Source: Myroides phaeus (GTDB taxonomy: Bacteria > Bacteroidota > Bacteroidia > Flavobacteriales > Flavobacteriaceae). Taken from it: a stretch of DNA of 64,000 nucleotides. The translations under genes were made by a program, and so were the position numbers. Below the pieces are notes generated by a model. That model saw nothing but the letters and a program-made list of their open reading frames with translations. It was not told the origin of the DNA and made no database searches. Below are positions 38,155 to 47,295 of this stretch, piece after piece. Position 1 is the stretch's first letter. Every line of letters begins with the position of its first letter. The stretch spans positions 2,556,001-2,620,000 of the forward strand of contig NZ_CP047050.1 of assembly GCF_009799805.1 (NCBI RefSeq), read 5' to 3'.

Positions 38155-38460
38155 ATTGAATTGGATTTGTAGACTTTTTGTAGACTTTTGCTTTTTAGAT
38201 ACTTTTATATGTAACTTTTTCTTAGCTCACTTTTTTTGAAAATTAAATTTACTTTTTTTTAGTCACATATTATTAATTGTATAAATTATACTCTATTTAT
38301 TTAGAATAGACAGTATTCACAATAGTATTTTAAAAGCTGTGTTACTACAGTTTTATACAGCCTGAAGTTCTTATATGAAGTAATCAATATAAACAACTAA
38401 CTAAAACTTTCTCGTTAGAAAATAATTTATACTAACCCTCTTATTTCTATGGTAACTTTA
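38155..38460. other. Intergenic region downstream of the tmRNA
   Basis: Contains a short direct repeat TTGTAGACTTTT (two copies around 38166-38190). No coding frame, no T-run hairpin of note and no duplicate of the tmRNA 3' end were seen here. Confidence 0.4.
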
Positions 38461-39294
38461 TTAATTAATTCGTGAAATAACTTTTTCATAAACAACAGCA
38501 TTAAAAATCCCTTGCCCTAAAGACTCTATCTCTCCTTTGGCATTACCAAAGTATATGTCCTTATTTGGACTTGAGTTTCCTTTTTCAACGTAAGCATATA
38601 ATTTATACATCACTTTTTTCTCTACTGGTTCCGTATTTCTAATTTGATCAACTGCTTTACCTGTAATAGATACCCCCATCAAATTATCCCCTTCTATTGA
38701 CGATCTATTTTGATAATTTGTTATTTTTCTCGATCCTTGATCTAACTCACCAAGTATACCATCATCGCCAACTTTAACCATTGTTACTCCCATATATCCA
38801 ATACTTACCTTTTTCCCCATTAAATCATAATTTAAATCGCTATTTGAATTATTATCAACATTATTATAAATATAGATAGGCACGTCATATTCCAGAAAAA
38901 TAATATTCTCTGTATTTGGAGATAAAATCACTTCTATATCCAATTCTATATCAATATGTGCATTAACATTACTCTGGTCTTTCATTACATTCGCGCTTTT
39001 CTCTGTGTGAATTGTCTTTTGACTTTTAGCATACTTTAGTGTTTTAAGATTAAAGTTATCATCCTCATAGTCCATTGTTGCTACATCACCCTCAGTGTTT
39101 AAAATTATTTTTCGCAAGTAATCCTGTCTTCTCTCCAAACCTTCTAAACGTATAAAACTATCTTCTGATTTTTCTACTTTAACCCCCTTGTAATCAATAT
39201 CTAAACTCACTTTGGGATCTTCTGTTCCTATTCCCACTTGTGCCAAAACAGAAACACTTAATAAACTGAAAAATATTAATATAAACTTGTTCAT
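38461..39294 (-). CDS. Secreted QVGIGT protein, paralogue 3 of a local trio
   Basis: Exported protein of 277 residues. The signal peptide (about 1-18) ends SVLA, and the mature chain begins QVGIGTEDPKVSLDIDYKGV, a start common to many uncharacterised secreted Bacteroidota proteins. The middle has LSPNTENIIFLEYDVPIYI, matching the same spot in the two upstream genes (PNxxxxFExxYxVP). No T9SS sorting domain is seen. It is last in a four-gene unit, 5 bases after its neighbour. Function is unknown; a surface-fibre subunit is my inference. Confidence 0.75.
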   Translation of the reverse strand: MNKFILIFFSLLSVSVLAQVGIGTEDPKVSLDIDYKGVKVEKSEDSFIRLEGLERRQDYLRKIILNTEGDVATMDYEDDNFNLKTLKYAKSQKTIHTEKSANVMKDQSNVNAHIDIELDIEVILSPNTENIIFLEYDVPIYIYNNVDNNSNSDLNYDLMGKKVSIGYMGVTMVKVGDDGILGELDQGSRKITNYQNRSSIEGDNLMGVSITGKAVDQIRNTEPVEKKVMYKLYAYVEKGNSSPNKDIYFGNAKGEIESLGQGIFNAVVYEKVISRIN

Positions 39295-39299
39295 CTCTT

Positions 39300-40046
39300 C
39301 TATTTTAATAATTCATTGATAGTAATCATCAGCAATCCTTTTCCCCAATTATAATTTTCACCTCTATTTGAATAAGCTCCAAATATAATTCTATAATTAC
39401 TTAAGTTGATATGATCAGTAAATCCATATATATCATAAATTACTTCAAGAGGTTGATCAGTATCATTGCGCACCGTATCTACATAAGTAAAACCAACAGC
39501 CCTACCATTTGCTGTTGCTGTACCTGGTGTTCTTGAAGTAGGAGAAAACACACGAACTGACTCTTCTATCTTTTCAAATTCAAGATTTCCAAGTTTCCTT
39601 TTTGCAAATACACCAAACTCTCCTTTAGGGTTTCCGAATCCTGGAAGCATTGCAGGAACACTATACGTTACTTCAAATACAAAAGTTTTATTTGGTGGTA
39701 TTACAATAGACGTATTCAAGTTTAGAGCCTTCTCGGTATAATCGTAATTATTCCCTCCTTGCACATCATTTAAAAAAATTTCTACTATTTCATTCATTTT
39801 TTTTGTGACAACATTTTTAAACAGTAAATTAGTTGGCAACCCTGAAAACACTGCTAAATTTCCCTTTTCATCAGCAATTAAGTGTTGTGGATATTCTTCC
39901 ATCGACCCAACTACATTACTTATATCTTTTAGTTTTACATTTTGTCCAAAATGAACTGCTGCTGTTGGATTTTCAATTCCAATTCCCACTTGAGCTACAC
40001 AAACAAAGCCATAAAACATCAAAAAAACACAAATTATCCTTCTCAT
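39300..40046 (-). CDS. Secreted QVGIGI protein, paralogue 2 of a local trio
   Basis: Exported protein of 248 residues if started at ATG 40046 (MRRIICVFLM), which places the signal peptide at the N-terminus. An ATG 27 bases upstream would add KIKCKK-type residues and overlap the preceding gene. The mature start is QVGIGIENPTAAVHF. The motif IPPNKTFVFEVTYSVPAML aligns with its two neighbours, and YRIIFGAYSNRG near the end matches their late glycine-rich segment. There is no recognisable sorting domain. It begins 4 bases after the upstream stop, so coupling of translation is likely. Confidence 0.75.
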   Translation of the reverse strand: MRRIICVFLMFYGFVCVAQVGIGIENPTAAVHFGQNVKLKDISNVVGSMEEYPQHLIADEKGNLAVFSGLPTNLLFKNVVTKKMNEIVEIFLNDVQGGNNYDYTEKALNLNTSIVIPPNKTFVFEVTYSVPAMLPGFGNPKGEFGVFAKRKLGNLEFEKIEESVRVFSPTSRTPGTATANGRAVGFTYVDTVRNDTDQPLEVIYDIYGFTDHINLSNYRIIFGAYSNRGENYNWGKGLLMITINELLK

Positions 40047-40050
40047 TTTT

Positions 40051-40803
40051 TTACATTTTATTTTTATTCCCATAATAAGGTTTGTGATATACTTTTACCA
40101 ACATCATCCCTACACCTGATCCTTTATCACCATTTGCCCCATATTGTATAACTCCTTGATTACTTTTAGAATAACTCATTAATTTATAACTTATTTTTTT
40201 TAATTCTGTTCCTGAGTTTACGACTTCTTGAACATTCATCCCTTCAATAAAAATATCTCTATATTCAAATTTACGAGAAGCATTTTCAAAGTCTACTGAT
40301 AAAGATAGTGCTCTATTACCCTCAACTAAATTAACATAGCTATTATCTTTACCCTCCTCTTTTTTCATCAACCTAACTCCAACTTCACTAACTAAAGGAA
40401 TTTCGTGAAAAGACTCTTTTTGCTTCACTTCAAAATAAAGAGGAACATTGTAATGAATTTCGAATACAGAAATGGTATTAGGTAATAATTCTAATTCAAT
40501 ATCTAACAACAGATCTTTACTTTCATCTGTTTTATTTATCACAACACTATCTTCCATTTCATCATAAATCATTTTAACAAAGTAAGAACGATCGTTTTCA
40601 ATTTCTAAGTATCCTAACTTTCCCTCTTTATCCATCAGAACTTCTCTGTTAAATACATTCAAGTCTCCTTCTTCTAAATTTCGAAATCTTATACTTCCTT
40701 CTATTTCGATTCCATTTTCTGGATTTTCTGTACCGATACCAATCTGTGCCATACCTACATATGAAGTAAGTATGCTTATTAATAAATATATCTTATTTTT
40801 CAT
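40051..40803 (-). CDS. Secreted QIGIGT protein, paralogue 1 of a local trio
   Basis: Exported protein of 250 residues. The signal peptide (about 1-19) is followed by QIGIGTENPENGIEIEGSIRF. The core motif LLPNTISVFEIHYNVPLYF is shared with the next two genes, as is the later GVIQYGANGDKGSGVGMMLV. The three proteins are therefore diverged copies of one ancestor, kept in one transcript. There is no sorting domain, no lipobox and no known domain. It lies 51 bases after the 692-residue repeat protein. Confidence 0.75.
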   Translation of the reverse strand: MKNKIYLLISILTSYVGMAQIGIGTENPENGIEIEGSIRFRNLEEGDLNVFNREVLMDKEGKLGYLEIENDRSYFVKMIYDEMEDSVVINKTDESKDLLLDIELELLPNTISVFEIHYNVPLYFEVKQKESFHEIPLVSEVGVRLMKKEEGKDNSYVNLVEGNRALSLSVDFENASRKFEYRDIFIEGMNVQEVVNSGTELKKISYKLMSYSKSNQGVIQYGANGDKGSGVGMMLVKVYHKPYYGNKNKM

Positions 40804-40854
40804 CTTTCCCTTTTTTAATAAGAGTGATTACTTTTGAAATAACCACCCTTATGT

Positions 40855-42933
40855 TTATTTTTTCACGTACTCTAATATAAGATAGTATTTCCCTTTGGGA
40901 TGCTTCACCGTTAAAGTTCCTGGTGTCCCAAGTGTTAGAATTGTTTTGCCATTTACAATCTCTTTCTTAATTAAGCCACGCGTAGAAGAATTGGTTGATT
41001 GATTTATAAATCTCGCATCTAATACAACATCTATAAAGTCACCATCTAATGTTACTTTATTCTCGGCTTGAGAAAACTCTACTTCAAAAACTCTCTGAAT
41101 CACTTCTTTATCAGTACCTATCCATTTTTGTCCTGTAACTTGTTCTTCAAAAGAATAATCTACCAATGTGTTTTTCATTTCTGGTCTTTTAAATATTACA
41201 CCTCCCTTACCATCTGCTGTTAGCACTTCACCTTCTTCAAAGTTACTTGCTATTTCCTCTTCATTAAATGTTTTCCCTGAATTGATTTTATAAATATTAA
41301 TTGCACTGTTTTTTACTTTACTTGTTGTTACAGCTGCATTAGTTAAGTGTGTTGTTTGAATTCCTTCAATCGCAACCGCAATTTTTATATCTTGTAATAC
41401 TGCCTTGTTCTCAGATGCAACAGTAATTGAATTATCTGATGATAGTTTCTTTCCATTATTAGCAACTGTTAAATACAAATCGTTTTGTACATCTTCATTA
41501 TTAATGATTTCATCGAAGTTATTGATAACATCTCCTACTACATCAATAGTTACTTCATCTAAGGTCTCATTTTTATAAACGTACTTACCTGTCTTTTTAC
41601 CGTCTTTTACCTCTGGAGTAATCGTAGTAACAGTTTCATATTTCTTTACGATTGCCTCTACATCTATCACTTGACTATCTCCATTCTCGTCGATGTATTT
41701 AAACACATAGCTATCTCCCTCTTTAACGTAGGTTACGTTACCAATTGGTTCATGTAACTCCCAGTACTCGTTTAAGATATTTTGTACATCTTCATTGTTA
41801 ATGATTTCATCGAAGTTAGTAATCACATCTCCTACTACATCAATAGTTACTTCATCTAAGCTCTCGTTTTTATAAACGTACTTACCTGTCTTTTTACCGT
41901 CTTTTACCTCTGGGGTAATCGTAGTAACAGTTTCATATTTCTTTACGATTGCCTCTACATCTATCACTTGGCTATCTCCATTCTCGTCGATGTATTTAAA
42001 CACATAGCTATCTCCCTCTTTAACGTAGGTTACATTTCCAATTGGTTCATGTAATTCCCAGTACTCGTTTAAGATATTTTGTACATCTTCATTGTTAATG
42101 ATTTCATCGAAGTTATTGATGACATCTCCTACTACATCAATAGTTACTTCATCTAAGCTCTCGTTTTTATAAACGTACTTACCTGTCTTTTTACCGTCTT
42201 TTACCTCTGGAGTAATCGTAGTAACAGTTTCATTCGCTTTGACAATAGATGAAATATCAATTACCTGATTCTCTCCTTTTTCATCTAAGTATTTAAACAC
42301 AAAGTTATCCCCCTCTTTAACGTAGGTTACGTTACCCAAAGGCAAAGCATTGTTGAAATACTCGTTTAAAGTGTGTTGAACGTCTTCATTACTAATGATC
42401 TCCTCGAAATTGTTGATAACATCTCCTACTACGTCAACAAGAGTTTCACTACCGTTTTCAGAAGTATAAACATATTTCCCCTTCCCTTTATTCTCCAGTG
42501 TAGTTAAAATGTTAACATCTACTAAAGGTACAGATACCGTATTTTGAAAAGAATCTTTTAGATATAGCGTTTCTTCTATCTGATTTACTGCAAATTCTTC
42601 ATTTTTAGGAATATCTCTATACAGATAATCTTGATCTGTAATTAAACGTATCCAAGTGGTTTCAAACCAATAATAATACCCTACACTTAACTCGGAATTT
42701 TGAGTTGTATTAAATACCAATAAACTATTAGCTGTCACTCCATTATTAATATTAGTATTATCTGCTAAGGACTTTAGAGGAACTCTTGGGATTAAAACCC
42801 CTTTTAAGTTATTTGATGACACCTCTATATCAAGCATTGCTGATTTGTCTGGATTGGGAGTACCTATTCCTACTTGTGCCACAGCAATACTCGACATAAA
42901 CAGCAATGATAACGGTAATAGATTTCTATTCAT
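40855..42933 (-). CDS. Secreted QVGIGT repeat protein (692 aa)
   Basis: Large exported protein. A signal peptide (about 1-19) is followed by QVGIGTPNPDKSAMLDIEV, then KGVLIPRVPLKS and a SVGYYYWFETTWIRL segment that also occurs in the giant protein at 52679-57934. Residues about 137-480 hold 99-residue repeats (three full units and a partial fourth), rich in VTYVKEGD, YKYIDENG and TIDVVGDV. They look like beta-strand stalk modules. The C-terminal about 110 residues form a different beta-rich head. No T9SS sorting domain is present. It probably leads the four-gene unit. A stalk role in a surface fibre is inferred. Confidence 0.75.
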   Translation of the reverse strand: MNRNLLPLSLLFMSSIAVAQVGIGTPNPDKSAMLDIEVSSNNLKGVLIPRVPLKSLADNTNINNGVTANSLLVFNTTQNSELSVGYYYWFETTWIRLITDQDYLYRDIPKNEEFAVNQIEETLYLKDSFQNTVSVPLVDVNILTTLENKGKGKYVYTSENGSETLVDVVGDVINNFEEIISNEDVQHTLNEYFNNALPLGNVTYVKEGDNFVFKYLDEKGENQVIDISSIVKANETVTTITPEVKDGKKTGKYVYKNESLDEVTIDVVGDVINNFDEIINNEDVQNILNEYWELHEPIGNVTYVKEGDSYVFKYIDENGDSQVIDVEAIVKKYETVTTITPEVKDGKKTGKYVYKNESLDEVTIDVVGDVITNFDEIINNEDVQNILNEYWELHEPIGNVTYVKEGDSYVFKYIDENGDSQVIDVEAIVKKYETVTTITPEVKDGKKTGKYVYKNETLDEVTIDVVGDVINNFDEIINNEDVQNDLYLTVANNGKKLSSDNSITVASENKAVLQDIKIAVAIEGIQTTHLTNAAVTTSKVKNSAINIYKINSGKTFNEEEIASNFEEGEVLTADGKGGVIFKRPEMKNTLVDYSFEEQVTGQKWIGTDKEVIQRVFEVEFSQAENKVTLDGDFIDVVLDARFINQSTNSSTRGLIKKEIVNGKTILTLGTPGTLTVKHPKGKYYLILEYVKK
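41480..42520. repeat. 297-bp tandem repeats inside the 692-aa protein gene
   Basis: Equivalent points lie at 41504, 41801, 42098 and 42395, an exact 297-base spacing (99 codons). The units nearest the middle are almost identical in sequence while the unit at the 5' end of the gene (42395) is well diverged, so the inner copies were made or homogenised recently. Confidence 0.9.
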
Positions 42934-43844
42934 TTGACTTTATTTTTATTTTATTGAATAATCTCTTCCTTAGCTTTTAAACTAAAAGACGACTATATCC
43001 TTGTCCTACTATCAGAATATAGAATTGGAAAATTCAAGAGTTTATTTTATCTCTAATACAACACATATTTTTACAATAATCAGTATCAAAAAGGTTGTTT
43101 TACTTTAAATTTTAACCTTACTGTTTACTGATACTATATTCATTAATATTAAAGTAAGACTTGTTAAATCGTCAAAATCAAATACTATACCAATCGCAAT
43201 AAAACAATCTTATTTATTTACAGAATGTGAATAAATTTATTCTAAACCAATAAACCCAAAAAGACAAAAGACTAAAAACCAGAACATTAACAAAAAACAA
43301 ACGATTAAAGAATAATCATATAATACAAATATTTTTCACAAATACAATTTCAACCATCTTTGATTTTCTCACTTTTAAAACCTAAAACCAATAAAAAAAA
43401 GGTTTAGAACAACTTCGAAATTATACGAAATAGTAACCTATACATTTTTAGATCGTTATAAACAGCTTGAAAAATAAAGTCTAATAATTATTGTAGTATA
43501 ACTTCTATACAAAGAAAAAAAGTAACAGGTTTGAAATCAGCAAAACCGTGTGATTCCAAACAAATAAAAAAGTCAATCTAAAAAATACAAACATATAAGT
43601 GGATATTTTTTGCCATTCTACATCTTCACTTGACAAACTAATAAATTCCCTTTTTGTTTTATCTCAATTACAATACTCTTTAAAAACAAATGTCTTAAAA
43701 TCAGTATTTTAAATATAACAGAACAAATTATCTATGTATTTGTATAAAAAAACTAATTTTAAATGTTTTATTAATTTTTCTTAAATAAATTCGCATAAAT
43801 AATTGATTTACAAACTTTTAAAATAAAAATATACAATAAAATAT
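42934..43844. other. Long AT-rich intergenic region between divergent surface genes
   Basis: About 0.9 kb with no coding frame of note. It must hold the promoters of the QVGIGT unit (minus) and of the LuxR-type gene (plus). AT content is extreme, as is common for upstream regions of surface genes. I see no clear long inverted repeat. Confidence 0.5.
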
Positions 43845-43852
43845 TACATTTG
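43845..43852 (+). promoter_or_regulatory. Candidate -7 box for the 7TM-LuxR gene
   Basis: TACATTTG matches TAnnTTTG, 25 bases before the ATG. No TTTG at -33. Confidence 0.45.
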
Positions 43853-43877
43853 AATACCACACACTAACACCTAATAA

Positions 43878-45275
43878 ATGAAGCTTATTAATTTAAAAAA
43901 GTTAATGAAGTCTATCTTGTTTATTGTAATATTAACTCAGTTTACTTATAGTGAAGCAAAAATATCAACTAACCTTCAACAACAAATAGAATCTTTAACC
44001 TATCGTCCTCTTAATGGCTCAACTAACTTAATGATAGCCATTGACTCACTAAACAATACTTGGATAAAAGGTAAATTTGAAAAAGAAAATATCTACGCTC
44101 CAATTATATATCAAATACCCAATGCTCATATCTTTTCTTACGATATGTATATCTATAATAGAAACGATTTACATTTTATTGAACCAAACTTAAATAGTAA
44201 AGACAATCTTGTTAGAAGCAGATATGCCCAATACTATATAATAACCGATAATCAAACATATTACTTAAACCTCCATCAAAATACAATTGAAAATTTAAAA
44301 GTAATTGCTACTGAACGGAGTTTATTTGCGGCACACGAAGCAAAGCAATTATTATACATTGGTTATTACTATGGTATAGCAACACTCTCAATTATTGTAA
44401 ACTTTATTTTCTATTTTATTTTTAGAGATAAGCGATTTTTGAGTTACACTGCTCTACAATTCTGCATCTTTATTTCCTTGTTTTATGAAGATGGAATGAT
44501 CTATTATATTTCTAATGGCCAATTCCAAATGAAATATTTATTAGCATGGAATATTCCTATTACTTCTCTATTAGCTTGCCTCTTTACTGTTCATTTTCTT
44601 GACAGTAGAAACTATTTCAAACAATATAGAGTAATCTTTATTTCACTATTTTCTATTACTTTTTTGGCTTCTATAATATTTACTATTTTTCCTTATAAAT
44701 TTGTACTTGACTTAATTACTATTCTAAGCTTTATAAGTCCTTTTTTCTGCCTTATACTTGCAGCAACACTTATAAAAAAGAATATATATGCCCGTTTCTT
44801 ATTAATTTCTTTTGGAGCTATGATTCTTTTTGGTATTGGATTTGTTTTATTTATGAATATAAATATGGAACAGTTTGGATACTTCAATATCAATGCTTTC
44901 CGTTTTGTAAGCGCTTTAGAAACTATTATTATAACTTTTGCAATTATCTACAGAGTAAAAGATCTTCAAGACTTAAATCAAATTTATAGAGAAGAAATTG
45001 ATAATTATTTAATTGTACTTGATAAAAAATCTGAAGAAATTAAAAGCAATAAACAAATAAGTCCTTTAGATTCTCTAAAAATAAAGTATAATCTAACAAA
45101 TAGAGAAACAGAAGTATTAACGTGTTTATGGGAAGGAATGAGCAACAACCAAATTTCCGAAAAGCTTTTTATATCAGTCAGTACAGTCAAATATCATGTT
45201 AAAAATCTTTATACAAAGCTTGAAATAAACAATCGCTCTGAAGCACTATATTTAAAAAAAACATATGCAAAATAA
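43878..45275 (+). CDS. 7TM-DISM sensor fused to a LuxR-type DNA-binding domain
   Basis: Membrane-bound one-component regulator of 465 residues. A signal-like helix (about 10-28) is followed by an extracytoplasmic 7TMR-DISM-type domain (about 30-150), then about seven membrane helices (about 160-365), a short coiled linker (QDLNQIYREEIDNYLIVLDKKSEEIKSNK) and a C-terminal LuxR helix-turn-helix (about 402-455: LTNRETEVLTCLWEGMSNNQISEKLFISVSTVKYHV). It would sense an outside or envelope signal and act on DNA directly from the membrane, without a kinase. It stands between the two surface-gene units and faces away from the first, so it is a good candidate local regulator. Confidence 0.85.
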   Translation: MKLINLKKLMKSILFIVILTQFTYSEAKISTNLQQQIESLTYRPLNGSTNLMIAIDSLNNTWIKGKFEKENIYAPIIYQIPNAHIFSYDMYIYNRNDLHFIEPNLNSKDNLVRSRYAQYYIITDNQTYYLNLHQNTIENLKVIATERSLFAAHEAKQLLYIGYYYGIATLSIIVNFIFYFIFRDKRFLSYTALQFCIFISLFYEDGMIYYISNGQFQMKYLLAWNIPITSLLACLFTVHFLDSRNYFKQYRVIFISLFSITFLASIIFTIFPYKFVLDLITILSFISPFFCLILAATLIKKNIYARFLLISFGAMILFGIGFVLFMNINMEQFGYFNINAFRFVSALETIIITFAIIYRVKDLQDLNQIYREEIDNYLIVLDKKSEEIKSNKQISPLDSLKIKYNLTNRETEVLTCLWEGMSNNQISEKLFISVSTVKYHVKNLYTKLEINNRSEALYLKKTYAK

Positions 45276-45310
45276 GAAAGAGTGCGCTTTGCACTCTTTC
45301 TCTTTCTTAC
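45276..45310 (+). terminator. Terminator of the 7TM-LuxR gene
   Basis: Stem GAAAGAGTGC / GCACTCTTTC with a 4-5 base loop immediately after the TAA, followed by TCTTTCTT. T-run is interrupted by C. Confidence 0.7.
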
Positions 45311-45367
45311 TGATTTTTTATTTAAAAAATTCTCAGCTAAGAAAAGGGGGATATTATTGGCTGTTGT

Positions 45368-47287
45368 TTATTGCTTTTTTATAATATTAAACTCACTTCG
45401 TCTGTTAATTGCATGTTTTTCATTTGTACATAGAACATTATCTTTACATTCATTAAGAAGTTCAGACTCTCCTACTCCCTTATAAATAATACGCCATTTA
45501 TCAACTCCGTTTGAAATCAACCAATTAGCTGTTTCCAAGGCTCTCTTATTTGATAAGTTTAAATTGTACGCCTGCGTACCACGACTATCAGTATGTGAAC
45601 GTATTTCAATAATGACATCTTTATAAGTATCTAATACGTTTAAAATCTTATTTAAAGTAGCTATAGACTCAGAGCGTATAAATGCTTTATCAAAATTAAA
45701 ATAGATTGGTTCGATAACAATATCTTCCCACTTTGCATTATTTATCTGTTTAAGTAAAATATCTTGCTTAATTACGCTTGATTCTTCTTTAAACTTTAGT
45801 GATATAACTTTAGACTCATACCCTACTGATTCTACTAAGAGATTATATTCTTCTCCACATGATAAATCTTCTGTATAAAAGCCACCTGACGCATTAGTCA
45901 ATAATTTAAGTTCCCTTCCATTCCCCTTTATTTTAATTTGACTTTCACCTATTCCCTCAAGTGTTTGTTCATTTTTAACTTGTCCAAAAAGCTCAGTGAT
46001 ACAAAGCGAATAAATATATATATTATCCGATTTAAACTTGTCATTTGGCCTATTTGAACTAAGGTATCCAGTACTTTTATTCAATTTAAAAAAGGCAAAA
46101 TCGTCGAATGCACTATTAAAATTTTCTCCTAAATTCTTAACCTCACCCAGTGTACCATTTCTCAGAATATCCACCTTAAAAATATCTAAACCACCAAAAC
46201 CAATTCGGCTATCTGATGAAAAATATAAGGCATCATCTGTTATAAATGGGAATGTTTCTCTTTCACTTGTATTAATTCCTTCTCCGAGATTCACAACTTG
46301 ACCTACTGGAGTTAAATCCTTTAACTCCACCTTATACAAATCTGATTCACCAAAGCCTCCTGGTCTATCAGACGAAAAATATAAGAGTTTTTCATCAGGA
46401 GATAAACTTGGGTGAGCTGTATTAAAGTTATCCGAGTTTATAGACAATTCTTTAATATTTCCCCAAGTACCATTTGCTAACTTTGACGCTTTGAAAATTT
46501 TTAACAAGGAAGTACCTTTCTTATTATATCGTCTTTTTCCTTTACGATTAAAACTATTACTCGTAAAAAACATCGTATGCCCGTCTTTAGAAATTGCAAC
46601 AGTTGACTGATTTACCAATTTCAACGCTGGTTCTAAGTCTACTGCCACAACTTCTCCATTTGCCATTGTCCCTACTTCAAACAGGCTTGTAAAAGGTTCT
46701 CTTGTCCATCTATCAACCTTTTTTTTATTACTTCCTATTGATCTCGCTGAAGTAAAAAAGACACCTTCATTAGTTCCAAAAGCTCCATAATCAGAGAAAT
46801 CACTATTAAAATCTACTATACTAAGCTTCATTTGTTTGTTTTTCTCAATAAGACCATAATCGTTAACTCTTTGATCTTGATAATAGCTTCTTTGCTTCTC
46901 TGTAGCGTAATTATTGAGCCAAAACTGCATGATCTCTGCAGCCTTCTCTTTATCTCCTACTGCTTTTAAAGTTTGAGTATATCTAAAGTAATACTGTCCA
47001 TCAATTACCTCCTTATCATTTGACTTAAACAGTTCGTCATACCACTGATTCGCTTCAGGTAATTTTGCATTAAAATAGTAAGCATCTCCTAACTTCGCGT
47101 ATGTTTGGGAAGTTGCCTTTCCGTTTTTCACAATCTTCATATATGTCTCTATAGCATCACTATAAGCATAGTTATCAAATTGTTTACTTCCCTTTCTATC
47201 TTGTCTAATTTGTCCAAAAAAAACGCATGGATTAACTATAAAAAAGGCAATAAATAGTCCGATATTAAGTAGTTTTTTGTTCATCAT
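45368..47287 (-). CDS. TPR / PD40 / OmpA-family outer-membrane protein
   Basis: Periplasmic/outer-membrane protein of 639 residues. The signal peptide (about 1-25) is followed by TPR-like helices (about 30-135), PD40/WD40-like beta-propeller blades (about 190-420, with LSPDEKLLYFSSDRPGGFGESDLYK and ALYFSSDSRIGFGGLDIFKV), a small carboxypeptidase-regulatory-like beta domain (about 430-520), and a C-terminal OmpA peptidoglycan-binding domain (HTDSRGTQAYNLNLSNKRA). This is the architecture of the PorE-type proteins and of the OmpA partners that accompany PorP/SprF genes. It is the last gene of the operon, 8 bases after porP/sprF, and probably ties the secretion or adhesin complex to the cell wall. 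Confidence 0.88.
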   Translation of the reverse strand: MMNKKLLNIGLFIAFFIVNPCVFFGQIRQDRKGSKQFDNYAYSDAIETYMKIVKNGKATSQTYAKLGDAYYFNAKLPEANQWYDELFKSNDKEVIDGQYYFRYTQTLKAVGDKEKAAEIMQFWLNNYATEKQRSYYQDQRVNDYGLIEKNKQMKLSIVDFNSDFSDYGAFGTNEGVFFTSARSIGSNKKKVDRWTREPFTSLFEVGTMANGEVVAVDLEPALKLVNQSTVAISKDGHTMFFTSNSFNRKGKRRYNKKGTSLLKIFKASKLANGTWGNIKELSINSDNFNTAHPSLSPDEKLLYFSSDRPGGFGESDLYKVELKDLTPVGQVVNLGEGINTSERETFPFITDDALYFSSDSRIGFGGLDIFKVDILRNGTLGEVKNLGENFNSAFDDFAFFKLNKSTGYLSSNRPNDKFKSDNIYIYSLCITELFGQVKNEQTLEGIGESQIKIKGNGRELKLLTNASGGFYTEDLSCGEEYNLLVESVGYESKVISLKFKEESSVIKQDILLKQINNAKWEDIVIEPIYFNFDKAFIRSESIATLNKILNVLDTYKDVIIEIRSHTDSRGTQAYNLNLSNKRALETANWLISNGVDKWRIIYKGVGESELLNECKDNVLCTNEKHAINRRSEFNIIKKQ

Positions 47288-47295
47288 AATTACCT

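Noticed and set aside
38461..42933. Prophage tail-fibre genes
   Set aside because: The GIGT-type starts recall fibre-like proteins, but each product has a Sec signal peptide, and no capsid, terminase, portal or integrase gene is present.
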